A stretch of DNA of 36,534 nt from the NCBI GenBank assembly GCA_029071345.1, contig JAIEAO010000037.1:1-36534 (forward strand), read 5' to 3'. A program made the position numbers and the translations under genes. Below the pieces are notes generated by a model. That model made no database searches. It was not told the origin of the DNA and saw nothing but the letters and a program-made list of their open reading frames with translations. Position 1 is the first letter of the stretch; every line of letters begins with the position of its first letter. This document shows, one piece after another, positions 1-7,220 of the stretch. The DNA is from Muribaculaceae bacterium. Lineage in GTDB: Bacteria > Bacteroidota > Bacteroidia > Bacteroidales > Muribaculaceae.

Positions 1-46
1 CAATTAAAAAATACAGATTTATATAACAGAACTAAATATAAAATGT

Positions 47-54
47 TATCTTTG
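47..54 (+). promoter_or_regulatory. Bacteroidota -7 promoter box for ROK kinase
   Basis: TATCTTTG matches the Bacteroidota housekeeping sigma -7 consensus TAnnTTTG and lies about 75 bases upstream of the ROK kinase start. No convincing -33 TTTG is visible at the usual spacing. The leader after it is AT-rich with no Shine-Dalgarno. Confidence 0.55.
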
Positions 55-129
55 CAAAAGCAAGTTTATTTGCATAAAAACGATTGGGAATTAATAATTT
101 TATAACACCTTAAATAATAAATAATATAT

Positions 130-1155
130 ATGAGTAAGCCCTACGTTATAGGAATGGATATGGGTGGTACCAATACAGTTTTCGGTATTGTAGATGCCCG
201 TGGTCAGGTAATCGCAAGCGATTCGATCAAAACTCTGAAGCATGACAAGTTTGAAGATTATGTCGTTGATCTTCATAAAGCCGTGAAACGTCTTCTTGAG
301 TCAAACGATGCTGTAAATAAGATCAAAGGTATCGGTATCGGTGCTCCCAACGGTAATTATTACACAGGAGAAATCGTCAAAGCTCCCAACTTGCCCTGGG
401 GCCCCGTTATTCCTCTGGCAGAAGCTATCAGCAAGGCATTCGATGGAATACCGGTAGCTGTTACCAATGATGCAAATGCGGCTGCGCTTGGTGAGATGAC
501 TTACGGAGCAGCACGCGGTCTTAAAGATTTCATCATGATTACACTCGGAACAGGAGTCGGATCAGGAATCGTAATCAACGGACAGCTCGTTTATGGTCAT
601 GACGGGTTTGCAGGCGAACTTGGTCACATGATCGTAAAACGCACTAACGGGCGTATGTGCGGATGTGGTCGTACAGGATGCCTTGAGGCATATTGCTCTG
701 CAACTGGTGTAGCACGCACAGCCCGTGAATTCCTCGAAATCCGTAAAGATCCGTCTACGTTGAGAGATCTTGAGATTTCTAAGATCACTTCTAAAGATGT
801 TTACGATGCTGCAGTGGCAGGTGATAAACTTGCTAAAGAGATTTTCGAGTATACCGGTACGATACTCGGCGAAGCCATGGCAGATATGACTGTGTTCTCA
901 AGCCCCCAGGCATTCATCCTCTTCGGTGGTCTTACCAAGGCTGGTGAGCTTCTTATGAAACCTATCAAAGAGGCATACGACAAGAACGTACTTCCCATCT
1001 TCAAGGGTAAAGCAAAGATCATCCTTTCAGAATTGAAGGAGAGTGATGCTGCCGTGCTCGGTGCTTCAGCATTAGGTTGGGAAGCAAAATACCACTACGA
1101 AAGCCCCTCTACCCACTCCGCCTCATCCGAAATTCCGATGATTGTTGAGAAATAA
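130..1155 (+). CDS. ROK family sugar kinase (glucokinase-like)
   Basis: Predicted cytoplasmic ATP-dependent hexose kinase, most likely glucokinase, feeding glycolysis. The N-terminal phosphate-binding motif GMDMGGTNTVFGIVD (residues about 8-22) is the ROK/actin-fold ATPase signature. NDANAAALGE places the catalytic Asp near residue 114. The ROK zinc signature is complete: His near 166 in GELGHM and CGCGRTGC with cysteines near 177, 179 and 184. The length of 341 residues is slightly above the usual 300-320, with a Ser/Thr/Pro-rich C-terminal extension. It is monocistronic, with its own -7 box and a strong downstream terminator. ROK proteins also include N-acetylmannosamine and fructose kinases and repressors; with no N-terminal helix-turn-helix the repressor option is excluded. 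The sugar specificity is inferred. Confidence 0.93.
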   Translation: MSKPYVIGMDMGGTNTVFGIVDARGQVIASDSIKTLKHDKFEDYVVDLHKAVKRLLESNDAVNKIKGIGIGAPNGNYYTGEIVKAPNLPWGPVIPLAEAISKAFDGIPVAVTNDANAAALGEMTYGAARGLKDFIMITLGTGVGSGIVINGQLVYGHDGFAGELGHMIVKRTNGRMCGCGRTGCLEAYCSATGVARTAREFLEIRKDPSTLRDLEISKITSKDVYDAAVAGDKLAKEIFEYTGTILGEAMADMTVFSSPQAFILFGGLTKAGELLMKPIKEAYDKNVLPIFKGKAKIILSELKESDAAVLGASALGWEAKYHYESPSTHSASSEIPMIVEK

Positions 1156-1188
1156 GAAATTCAATAGATAGTTACGATAAAATAGCAA

Positions 1189-1224
1189 CGGGCCTGGTCA
1201 TCTGATCAGGCCCGCTTTATTTAT
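1189..1224. terminator. Bidirectional intrinsic terminator
   Basis: CGGGCCTG and CAGGCCCG form an 8-bp GC-rich stem around a 10-base loop, followed by CTTTATTTATTT. It lies between the convergent ROK kinase and the minus-strand membrane protein gene, so it probably ends both. Confidence 0.8.
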
Positions 1225-1243
1225 TTATAAATGTTTTTGAATT

Positions 1244-1657
1244 TCAGGTGTAGAATTTGCGTTTTTTGTAGATGTGGACGCAGATGAGGATCAGAAGTAT
1301 GAATCCGAATTTGCCGTGTACGCCGCCGATGGAGGTGTGAAGATGTATTGAAAGCCAATGGACGGTTGCTATGACGGCAGAGATTGTCGTTAGCAATAAG
1401 AATACGCACATCCAGGGATGCAAAGGTTTCTTCTTTTTGCGGTCTCTTGATTTGAAGGCGTTTCTCATTATGGTGAAATGAAGATATATGTGCCAGATAA
1501 TGAAGCCGATGAACAAGCTGCCTATCACTATGTGAGCCCACACCCATATATAGCTGTCAAGTAAATGAGCTTCGAGGCCAATACCTGAAATAAGTATCAG
1601 GATTGCAAGTATTAGCAAGCACCAATCACATATCTTGAGTTTGGTAATCTTTTTCAT
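1244..1657 (-). CDS. Small four-helix membrane protein with histidine pattern of a cytochrome b (DUF4405-like)
   Basis: A 137-residue inner-membrane protein. Hydrophobic helices lie at about 9-27, 33-58, 82-105 and 112-132, separated by a basic cytoplasmic loop (SRDRKKKKP). Histidines recur inside or at the ends of the helices (WAHIVIG, WHIYLHF, VHWLSIHLH, GVHGKFG, CVHIY), a spacing resembling diheme cytochrome b561/DUF4405 proteins, where paired His on two helices ligand heme. Heme binding is inferred, not proven. It is the last gene of the minus-strand run after Maf, with only about 20 bases between them. The overlapping 1221-1547 ORF is a frame shadow. Confidence 0.72.
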   Translation of the reverse strand: MKKITKLKICDWCLLILAILILISGIGLEAHLLDSYIWVWAHIVIGSLFIGFIIWHIYLHFTIMRNAFKSRDRKKKKPLHPWMCVFLLLTTISAVIATVHWLSIHLHTSIGGVHGKFGFILLILICVHIYKKRKFYT

Positions 1658-1679
1658 GTCTAAAGAGGAGTAAAAGGGA

Positions 1680-2261
1680 TCAGAAGTGCTTGAGCTCCAT
1701 GTAGAGCTGGTGGACGGGGAGGCCTATGACGTTGTAGAAGCTACCATTGATCCACTCTACCGCCGCAGAACCAATCCATTCCTGAATACCATAGGATCCG
1801 GCTTTGTCAAGGGGCATATAGTTGTCTACATAATACTCAATTTCCTTGTCGGATAATTCGGCAAACTTAACATCGGTCTCTGTGGTGAAACTTTTTCTGC
1901 ATCTTGATGTCAAAAGGCATACGCCGGTCACTACTTTGTGGGTTTTGCCTGAAAGTTTATGTAGCATCTCGACCGCGTCATCGCGGTGTGCCGGTTTACC
2001 GTATATCTGATCTTCAAGAATTACTACTGTATCAGCAGTTATGATGAGGTCATTATCCTTAATTTTGGATAAATAGGCATCTGCTTTCTTGTTGGCAATA
2101 TATAGAGGCACTTCTGTTTTGACCATATCTTCGGGATAGGACTCGTCGATACCTGATATATTGATAGATGTAAAGGGAATTCTTAGCGTAGAAAGCAATT
2201 CTCTACGTCGTGGCGATTTGCTCGCCAGCATCACATTGTATTCTCGTAAGTTATTTAGCAT
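1680..2261 (-). CDS. Maf family nucleotide pyrophosphatase
   Basis: Cytoplasmic house-cleaning enzyme that hydrolyses non-canonical or methylated nucleoside triphosphates (dTTP/UTP-type Maf substrates) to monophosphates. The N-terminal loop ASKSPRRRELLS (residues about 13-24) is the Maf signature. DTVV with the following YGKP is the conserved central acidic/phosphate-binding segment. The length of 193 residues is normal for the family. It sits downstream of the KdsC-like phosphatase after a 132-base gap full of heptamer repeats, in the Bacteroidota DUF2520-HAD-Maf order. Exact nucleotide preference cannot be read from sequence. Confidence 0.93.
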   Translation of the reverse strand: MLNNLREYNVMLASKSPRRRELLSTLRIPFTSINISGIDESYPEDMVKTEVPLYIANKKADAYLSKIKDNDLIITADTVVILEDQIYGKPAHRDDAVEMLHKLSGKTHKVVTGVCLLTSRCRKSFTTETDVKFAELSDKEIEYYVDNYMPLDKAGSYGIQEWIGSAAVEWINGSFYNVIGLPVHQLYMELKHF

Positions 2262-2270
2262 ATTTTTTTA

Positions 2271-2298
2271 GTGATAAGAGATAAGTGATAAGAGATAA
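2271..2298. repeat. Heptamer tandem repeat (GNGATAA)x4
   Basis: GTGATAAGAGATAA occurs twice head to tail, equivalent to four 7-base units GTGATAA/GAGATAA. It lies just upstream of maf on the minus strand. One of five heptamer arrays in the window. Confidence 0.7.
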
Positions 2299-2353
2299 GT
2301 AGGATCGCGGCATGCTGCTACCGCGACAAACCCCTGTAGACAAACGCTGCCTC

Positions 2354-2386
2354 TAACTCCTAATTCCTAATTTCTAATTCCTAATT
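2354..2386. repeat. Heptamer tandem repeat (TAATTCC)n
   Basis: Units TAACTCC, TAATTCC, TAATTTC, TAATTCC and a partial TAATT follow one another with exact 7-base period. It occupies the gap between the KdsC-like and maf genes. The same heptamer on the other strand recurs at 36376-36403. Confidence 0.75.
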
Positions 2387-2393
2387 GAGTGAA

Positions 2394-2918
2394 CTACCAG
2401 CCGAAAGCCTTGTCATCGGCCATCCATTCCCCGTTAGCTTTAAGCACTTGCTCCACAACGTCCCGGACGCATCCGTAGCCGCCATCAAATCTTGAGATGT
2501 AAGATGCAGTTTCTTTTGCTTCCCAAGCGGCATCGTGGGGCGCGCAGGGGAGACCCGCCTTACGCATACATTTCAGGTCGGGAATGTCATCACCCATGTA
2601 AATCACTTCCTCCGGATTCAATCCGTTGTCAGAGATCCATTTCTCGAAGATTTCAAGTTTATGCGAGGCTTTTTGGAAAATATCTTTTATCCCTAATGCC
2701 GAAAAGCGGTTGAATACGGCCTGAGTATTCCCTCCTGTGATAATTGCCATCTTGTATCCAAGTTTAGATGCAAGCTGAAGGGCATAACCATCCTTTATGT
2801 TTGCCATGCGTAGTGGTTCGCCATCTGCCGACATCGGTATCACAGATGGCGAAAGAACTCCATCAACATCGAAAACGAATGCTTTAATCCTGGTGAGGTC
2901 GTAGTTAATTGCGCTCAT
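2394..2918 (-). CDS. KdsC-like HAD phosphatase (probable KDO-8-phosphate phosphatase)
   Basis: A 174-residue HAD-superfamily hydrolase of the capless C0/KdsC type, expected to dephosphorylate 3-deoxy-D-manno-octulosonate 8-phosphate for lipopolysaccharide inner core. Motif I is FVFDVDGVLSPS (nucleophile Asp and acid/base Asp, residues about 15-26). Motif II is AIITGG. The motif III/IV region is YMGDDIPDLKCM. The length fits KdsC (about 170-190) and no cap domain is present. It is followed by the Maf gene and preceded by DUF2520 in one transcriptional direction. Related Bacteroidota proteins act on other sugar phosphates such as KDN-9-P, so the substrate is an inference. Confidence 0.88.
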   Translation of the reverse strand: MSAINYDLTRIKAFVFDVDGVLSPSVIPMSADGEPLRMANIKDGYALQLASKLGYKMAIITGGNTQAVFNRFSALGIKDIFQKASHKLEIFEKWISDNGLNPEEVIYMGDDIPDLKCMRKAGLPCAPHDAAWEAKETASYISRFDGGYGCVRDVVEQVLKANGEWMADDKAFGW

Positions 2919-2925
2919 TGCTAAG

Positions 2926-2946
2926 TAATTAATAATTAATAATTAA
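2926..2946. repeat. Heptamer tandem repeat (TAATTAA)x3
   Basis: Three exact tandem copies of TAATTAA. The array spans the short gap between the DUF2520 gene and the KdsC-like gene and runs into the last codons of the DUF2520 gene. Confidence 0.65.
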
Positions 2947-3689
2947 CAATTTGGTTTATCGGAGTGGGAATCGATAATGGAACAAGAGAGGAGATTGTAT
3001 ATTTCGATAACATCTTGATTCACATTCGAATCTTTAAGGAATTCAAGATGCGAATTAATGGTTTTGGAATCATTGCGTACGGCCGGACCGGTCTGTCCGT
3101 CAAAGGGTCTCATTGTATCGGTTTTGTGTAAAGTCTCCTCAAGCAGTGGTCGCAACACATTAAACTCCATGCCGTTATCCTTCAGGATATCATCGGCAAT
3201 AGCCCAAAGATGATTGGTGAAGTTGCAGGCAAAAACTCCGGCAACGTGCATCGCTCTCCTTTTATGGGAATCGGCTTTATATACCTTCCGGCTTATCATA
3301 GATGCAAGCTGTAACAATGTTCCCTCGGCCCGCGCATCAGAACCCTCAATAAAAAACGGGATTTCGTCATATTCCAGTTTTTTATCTTTTGAAAACGTCT
3401 GGAATGGATAGAAAACTCCGCATGATTCCGCACGGCCAGCAAAAACTTCGATGGAGGTTGCCCCCGATGTGTGGGCAATTACAGACTTCATTGCCGGGAG
3501 TCTGCCGATTATTTCAGCTATAGCATTGTCGCTGACGGATATGATTGTTATATCGGCATCTGTCGCAAGTTCTTCAAGCGTGTGCGGATTTAGCATTGTG
3601 ACTTTTACACCGGAAACATCCTTAAATGCACGATGTAAGTGTGTGGCTACATTCCCTCTGCCAATAATATTTACTTTCATTCTCTCCAT
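2943..3689 (-). CDS. DUF2520 / Rossmann-like dehydrogenase-family protein
   Basis: A 248-residue cytoplasmic protein. Its N-terminal Rossmann domain begins with VNIIGRGNVATHL (GxGxxA-type dinucleotide-binding loop) and includes the strand ITIISVSDNAI, as in F420/NADP-dependent reductases. The second half carries the DUF2520 helical domain (ADSHKRRAMHVAGVFACNFTNHLW), which is like the 6-phosphogluconate dehydrogenase C-terminal fold. The substrate is unknown. The gene lies next to the KdsC-like phosphatase and Maf, a common Bacteroidota arrangement. Two ATGs are possible, at 3689 and 3680; the second gives the natural MKVNIIGRGN start. The ATP-grasp gene upstream ends 9 bases before the first ATG, so cotranscription is likely. 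Confidence 0.9.
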   Translation of the reverse strand: MERMKVNIIGRGNVATHLHRAFKDVSGVKVTMLNPHTLEELATDADITIISVSDNAIAEIIGRLPAMKSVIAHTSGATSIEVFAGRAESCGVFYPFQTFSKDKKLEYDEIPFFIEGSDARAEGTLLQLASMISRKVYKADSHKRRAMHVAGVFACNFTNHLWAIADDILKDNGMEFNVLRPLLEETLHKTDTMRPFDGQTGPAVRNDSKTINSHLEFLKDSNVNQDVIEIYNLLSCSIIDSHSDKPNC

Positions 3690-3698
3690 CTTGTCAAG

Positions 3699-4841
3699 TT
3701 AATTGCTCTCCATATCTCTTGTAAGAGTGTCGACAATGCTTATAGGAGAAATAAACCCGCCCGACGAAATCTTACTGAGGTATTCCTGTTCCTGACAAGA
3801 TATGTTAGGATCATTGAGACGATTGAAGATTTCTATTGCTACGCGCCCCATTGTGTTTCGGAGGTTTATCTCCACGCAGGGATGAATGTTGCCTTCATCC
3901 GTAATCATCATGTCGATTCCTACAGGACCTGAGTAATATTGAGTCACATAATTTTCCAGCAAGAGTCTCTGCCTCTCGATTATTGTAGCGAGATTATTAC
4001 CTTTAAGATGCACATTGCTGTTGGCAAGCAGAAAGCCCACGATCTCTTCCTGAGGTTTGATAATGTTGGCCTGATATTTTCCACGGGGAGAGGTGTAGAA
4101 TGTAGAGACACCGAGAAACATAGCTTTCCCGTTCGAGCATTGCCATTCGGTAGCAAAGTCAATCTTCTTGGCGTATGCAATTTCACCCATTACGCTTCCT
4201 TGCGAATGTATGATTCCGCGAAGCCAAGGCTCTATGTGGCGATATTCAAGGTCCTGCGAATACAGCAATCCGCGTCCTGAACTGCTCCAAGGGGCTTTGA
4301 AGAAAACCGGGTCATTGGCTCTCCAGAAGTCAAGCGCCGTTTCGACATCCGTGAATTCATGAGGAATCTCAATCTCATCGTTGCTGATATCTTTCATGTT
4401 TGAAAGGAACGGTATCGTCTGCCTACGGTGAGACAATATGCGGATTGTGTTCAGTGCGTTGAGCGAAGGAAGATTTTCCTCATTTACACCGATGTTCAGA
4501 CACCATTTGCGCAAAGTTTTATTCCATCCCCAAGGATTAAAGTCTACGACTTTATTAGCGGAATTCATAAGATCTACAAATCTTTGCTCTCCGATCACCG
4601 TCACATGTTTGGCCTCAAGCAGCCCCTTGAAAGGAATGTTCTTATCAAGCAGGAGCTCACCGTTCTCCTGAATAAGGATCATGTCGCCTTCATCGCAATA
4701 TAGAGCCGGTAGAAGTGCGAGGCTGTGTTTCATATTCAGTATACTCATCGGAGGGGTATAATTCTCCGAATCCGTAGCCAGCGAATAGTCAGTCTCCGGA
4801 TTGAACAAATGAACGGTAAGATTCTTAATTGACTGCGACAT
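3699..4841 (-). CDS. ATP-grasp-like protein of unknown function
   Basis: A roughly 380-residue cytoplasmic protein with no family that I recognise by name. Features resemble an ATP-grasp ligase: VFFKAPWSSSGRGLLYS looks like the flexible Lys/Gly-rich ATP-binding loop; GEIAYAKKIDFATEW has the central strand with an acidic residue; GPVGIDMMI followed by HPCVEINLRNTMG matches the Mg/ATP-binding D...E.N.R pattern near the C terminus. The N-terminal part (HLFNPETDYSLA) would be the substrate-side domain. ATG at 4841 is preferred to the track's 4853 because MSQSIKNL starts a normal N terminus. The gene sits between the rpoZ terminator and the DUF2520 gene. Substrate and product are not predictable from this. 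Confidence 0.72.
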   Translation of the reverse strand: MSQSIKNLTVHLFNPETDYSLATDSENYTPPMSILNMKHSLALLPALYCDEGDMILIQENGELLLDKNIPFKGLLEAKHVTVIGEQRFVDLMNSANKVVDFNPWGWNKTLRKWCLNIGVNEENLPSLNALNTIRILSHRRQTIPFLSNMKDISNDEIEIPHEFTDVETALDFWRANDPVFFKAPWSSSGRGLLYSQDLEYRHIEPWLRGIIHSQGSVMGEIAYAKKIDFATEWQCSNGKAMFLGVSTFYTSPRGKYQANIIKPQEEIVGFLLANSNVHLKGNNLATIIERQRLLLENYVTQYYSGPVGIDMMITDEGNIHPCVEINLRNTMGRVAIEIFNRLNDPNISCQEQEYLSKISSGGFISPISIVDTLTRDMESN

Positions 4842-4910
4842 AACTCTAAACAAAAGAGATGACTTTATAACTGATACTCCTGCGTCGGGAATAGCGGGTA
4901 ATGCTTTAAA

Positions 4911-4941
4911 AAAAATATGTCAGGATTCCTGACATATTTTT
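4911..4941. terminator. Perfect palindromic intrinsic terminator after rpoZ
   Basis: AAAAATATGTCAGGA and TCCTGACATATTTTT form 15-bp perfect arms with an A-run on one side and a T-run on the other, so it can act in both directions. It separates the bamD-rpoZ transcript from the ATP-grasp gene on the minus strand. Confidence 0.8.
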
Positions 4942-4987
4942 ACAATCTCCTTAATCTTAGGACTCTATGAATCGTCCTCTCCGATTA

Positions 4988-5323
4988 TTAATCGTCAAGA
5001 TGATCTTTCTGTTTAAGAGGATTTGAGAAATAAAGTTTATGTTCCACATACTCCTGTGTGGCGATCAGGGTGGGCTTCGGAAGTTTCTCGTAGAAACGTG
5101 AGATCTCAATCTGCTCTCGGTTTTCAGACACCTCTTCAAGATTATCTGTCGATGCGAACTCCTGAAGTTTACGCTCCAGTTCTTTCTTGAGTTCGATTGA
5201 AATCTGATTCGCGCGTTTGCCGATCACGCACACTGTTTCGTAAACATTTCCTGTCTGCTCCGCCATCGCGATCATATCGCGGGTCACGGTGTTAAGCGGG
5301 GCGTTGGTTTTCTTATAATCCAT
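4988..5323 (-). CDS. rpoZ: DNA-directed RNA polymerase omega subunit (Bacteroidota type)
   Basis: A 111-residue small RNAP subunit that helps fold and hold beta-prime. The N-terminal half, NVYETVCVIGKRANQISIELKKEL (described in part), carries the omega-fold signature of a conserved helix with KRANQI, the counterpart of the E. coli RANQL motif. The C-terminal half, KPTLIATQEYVEHKLYF, is the extension seen in Bacteroidota omega proteins. The length fits that branch. It lies directly downstream of bamD (46-base gap) and is followed by a strong terminator, the standard Bacteroidota bamD-rpoZ pairing. Confidence 0.9.
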   Translation of the reverse strand: MDYKKTNAPLNTVTRDMIAMAEQTGNVYETVCVIGKRANQISIELKKELERKLQEFASTDNLEEVSENREQIEISRFYEKLPKPTLIATQEYVEHKLYFSNPLKQKDHLDD

Positions 5324-5369
5324 AAGTTCTATTATGATTTATGTCGGTTCACAAATTATTCTATATATT

Positions 5370-6170
5370 TTATAAATTGGCGTGTTTGCTTGCAATCTTG
5401 TAAATAGCCTCCGCCTCTTTTTTATGCTTTGAATCAGGATAGTTGTTGATGAAAGAGAAGTATTCGTCGACAACATCGCGGTAACGGTCGGCCTGACGCT
5501 CGTTGACACTCTGTTTTGCTTCCTGAAATTTTGATTTGAGGATGAGCATCTCGAAATCCTCCTTATATTTTGAATAAGGATAATCTTTGATGGCGTTTTG
5601 AGATACGATGATCGCAGACTCGTAATTATTGCCCATATAGTTTCCGAGGTTGTAATAAAGCTGCGCATTCTGAAGCTCTTTCAGTGTCAACTTATCCTGC
5701 ATCTCGAATATTGCGTTCTGAGCCACGGTCACTCGGTCGCTCTTGGGGAAGTAATCGAGAAATCCCTGAAGTTCCTCGATAGCTTTCACTGTGTTTGACT
5801 GATCGAGCTGGGCCTCGGGAGAATCGAGATAATATCCGTAGCCGCTGTAGAATCGGGCAAGCTCGGCATATTTACCTTTGGGATACCGTGTATAATATGT
5901 CTTGAAATGAAGGGCTGAATTCAGATAGTCTTTATTTTCATAATAAGACATAGCCTGAAGAAAAAGAGCCTCCTCACCTTTGGGCCCTCCGCGAAGGGGG
6001 GTCACAATCTGTTCGAGAATGGTCGATGCCTGGAGAAATTTTTTCTGCTCGTAAGCTTTCTTGGCGTATTCAAATTTATAGTCTACGTCTTGGCTTTTGA
6101 GAACCTTGGTGTATTCACCGCAGGATGCAAGCAGAAATATAAAGGGCAAAAAGTATATCAGTTTTCGCAT
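5370..6170 (-). CDS. bamD: Outer membrane assembly lipoprotein BamD
   Basis: Periplasmic lipoprotein of the BAM complex that folds beta-barrel proteins with BamA. The signal peptide MRKLIYFLPFIFLLASC ends in a lipobox LASC, with the acylated Cys at about residue 17. TPR-like helical repeats follow: YAKKAYEQKKFLQASTILEQ, ALFLQAMSYYENKDYLNSAL, YSGYGYYLDSPEA, LQNAQLYYNLGNYMGNNYES and EDFEMLILKSKFQEAKQ. The length of 266 residues is normal. A TAACTTTG -7 box lies 25 bases before the start codon. The 5339-5668 ORF on the same strand is an overlapping frame shadow. Confidence 0.92.
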   Translation of the reverse strand: MRKLIYFLPFIFLLASCGEYTKVLKSQDVDYKFEYAKKAYEQKKFLQASTILEQIVTPLRGGPKGEEALFLQAMSYYENKDYLNSALHFKTYYTRYPKGKYAELARFYSGYGYYLDSPEAQLDQSNTVKAIEELQGFLDYFPKSDRVTVAQNAIFEMQDKLTLKELQNAQLYYNLGNYMGNNYESAIIVSQNAIKDYPYSKYKEDFEMLILKSKFQEAKQSVNERQADRYRDVVDEYFSFINNYPDSKHKKEAEAIYKIASKHANL

Positions 6171-6194
6171 GTTTTAACATTTCGCTTTGAATTG

Positions 6195-6202
6195 CAAAGT
6201 TA
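6195..6202 (-). promoter_or_regulatory. -7 promoter box of bamD-rpoZ
   Basis: On the minus strand this reads TAACTTTG, fitting TAnnTTTG. It would give a 5' leader of under 25 bases. A second box facing the other way lies at 6275, so this is a divergent promoter region. Confidence 0.6.
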
Positions 6203-6274
6203 ATAAATTTTTTCGGTATTTACTAATAATAGCACAATAAATAAAAAATATTTTATAATTTCATATAAATCTAT

Positions 6275-6282
6275 TAACTTTG
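6275..6282 (+). promoter_or_regulatory. -7 promoter box of the PASTA/RluA transcript
   Basis: TAACTTTG fits TAnnTTTG. Transcription from about 6289 would produce a leader of roughly 170-195 bases before the PASTA gene, unusually long for this window. Confidence 0.55.
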
Positions 6283-6289
6283 CTTATCT

Positions 6290-6460
6290 CTATCGCCCTT
6301 GTACGGCAGATTAAAGGGATCGGAAGAATGGGATGATGACCCACACCGAGATTCGGTCGCTCTGCACCCTCATGTCTATATGGGGTTATGAATGATTCGC
6401 CTTTCAAGGCTTTAGCTGTCATCAGTAGCAATAGAGGATAATTATTAAAATCACATTGGT
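6290..6460 (+). promoter_or_regulatory. Structured 5' leader with possible 17-codon upstream ORF
   Basis: This GC-richer stretch stands out from the AT-rich promoter before it. Visible hairpins are GGGATGATGACCC, ACCGAGATTCGGT and GCCTTTCAAGGC. A short ORF at 6388-6441 (MNDSPFKALAVISSNRG) ends 43 bases before the ATG of the PASTA gene. I recognise no known riboswitch consensus, so this could be an attenuator, a small RNA or an ordinary leader. Confidence 0.35.
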
Positions 6461-6484
6461 TTGAAAAAGAACAATAACATATCG

Positions 6485-7216
6485 ATGGACTGGGGAAGCA
6501 ATTTCATTGCCCGTCATCCAGTTCTGGCCAATATCGGAATTATATTGATTATCTCGGTGTTAGGCCTTTATGCGGTATATGTAGCTATAGCACTGTTTAC
6601 CAAGCACGGACAGAGCGATGAGCTTCCGGGCGTCGAGGGTAAGACTTATACGGAGGCTGTGCAGATTCTGCATGATTACGGATTTAAGGTGGATATCCGC
6701 GACTCTCTGTATAGAGAAGATATAAAGCCAGGGCGTGTAATCGAGCAGTTCCCTAAGGCTCATTCACTTGTAAAACCGGGTAGAAAAGTTTTTCTATATA
6801 TCAATGCCGTTCATCCGCGTGAGGTGGTGCTTGATAATAATCATCCTGTAGGTGAGGCGGCCATGAAAGGAGAGTCGTTCCGATCCGCAATGGCGAAACT
6901 TGACGAACTTGGATTCAAGAATGTTAAGGTAGTTAAGGTGTTGGGAACGACTGACCGTGTGGTTAAGGTCACAGCTAACGGTAAACTTGTAAAGAAGATG
7001 GAGAAGATTCCTGTCACCGCTTCAATCGTGCTCGAAGTCTCCGACGGCCGCCTTGCTGCGGTGAAAGATTCATTGCAGCTTGAAGAACTGAAGCGGAATT
7101 ATGAGGAGAATTCCGAATACTACACATCTGAAGAGTCAGAGGAAACTTCTTCATACGAGAATGAAGGTTCGGGAACCGGAGCTGCACCTGAAGAAAATCC
7201 TGGATATTTTGATTGA
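6485..7216 (+). CDS. Single-pass membrane protein with PASTA domains
   Basis: Inner-membrane protein with a short cytoplasmic N terminus, one transmembrane helix (roughly residues 12-38, IGIILIISVLGLYAVYVAIA) and a periplasmic part. It has about two PASTA repeats: ELPGVEGKTYTEAVQILHDYG and a second around SFRSAMAKLDELGFKNVKVV, then a Glu/Ser-rich acidic tail. PASTA modules bind peptidoglycan or muropeptides, but no kinase or transpeptidase domain is attached. The ATG at 6485 is used; a TTG at 6461 would add eight residues. The stop codon lies 4 bases before the RluA-family start, so the pair is translationally linked. Confidence 0.85.
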   Translation: MDWGSNFIARHPVLANIGIILIISVLGLYAVYVAIALFTKHGQSDELPGVEGKTYTEAVQILHDYGFKVDIRDSLYREDIKPGRVIEQFPKAHSLVKPGRKVFLYINAVHPREVVLDNNHPVGEAAMKGESFRSAMAKLDELGFKNVKVVKVLGTTDRVVKVTANGKLVKKMEKIPVTASIVLEVSDGRLAAVKDSLQLEELKRNYEENSEYYTSEESEETSSYENEGSGTGAAPEENPGYFD

Positions 7217-7220
7217 GACT

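Noticed and set aside
6290-6460. SRP RNA or known riboswitch in the PASTA leader
   Set aside because: A GGAAG stretch caught the eye, but the conserved SRP tetraloop partner and the flanking stem are missing, and no familiar riboswitch box was found.
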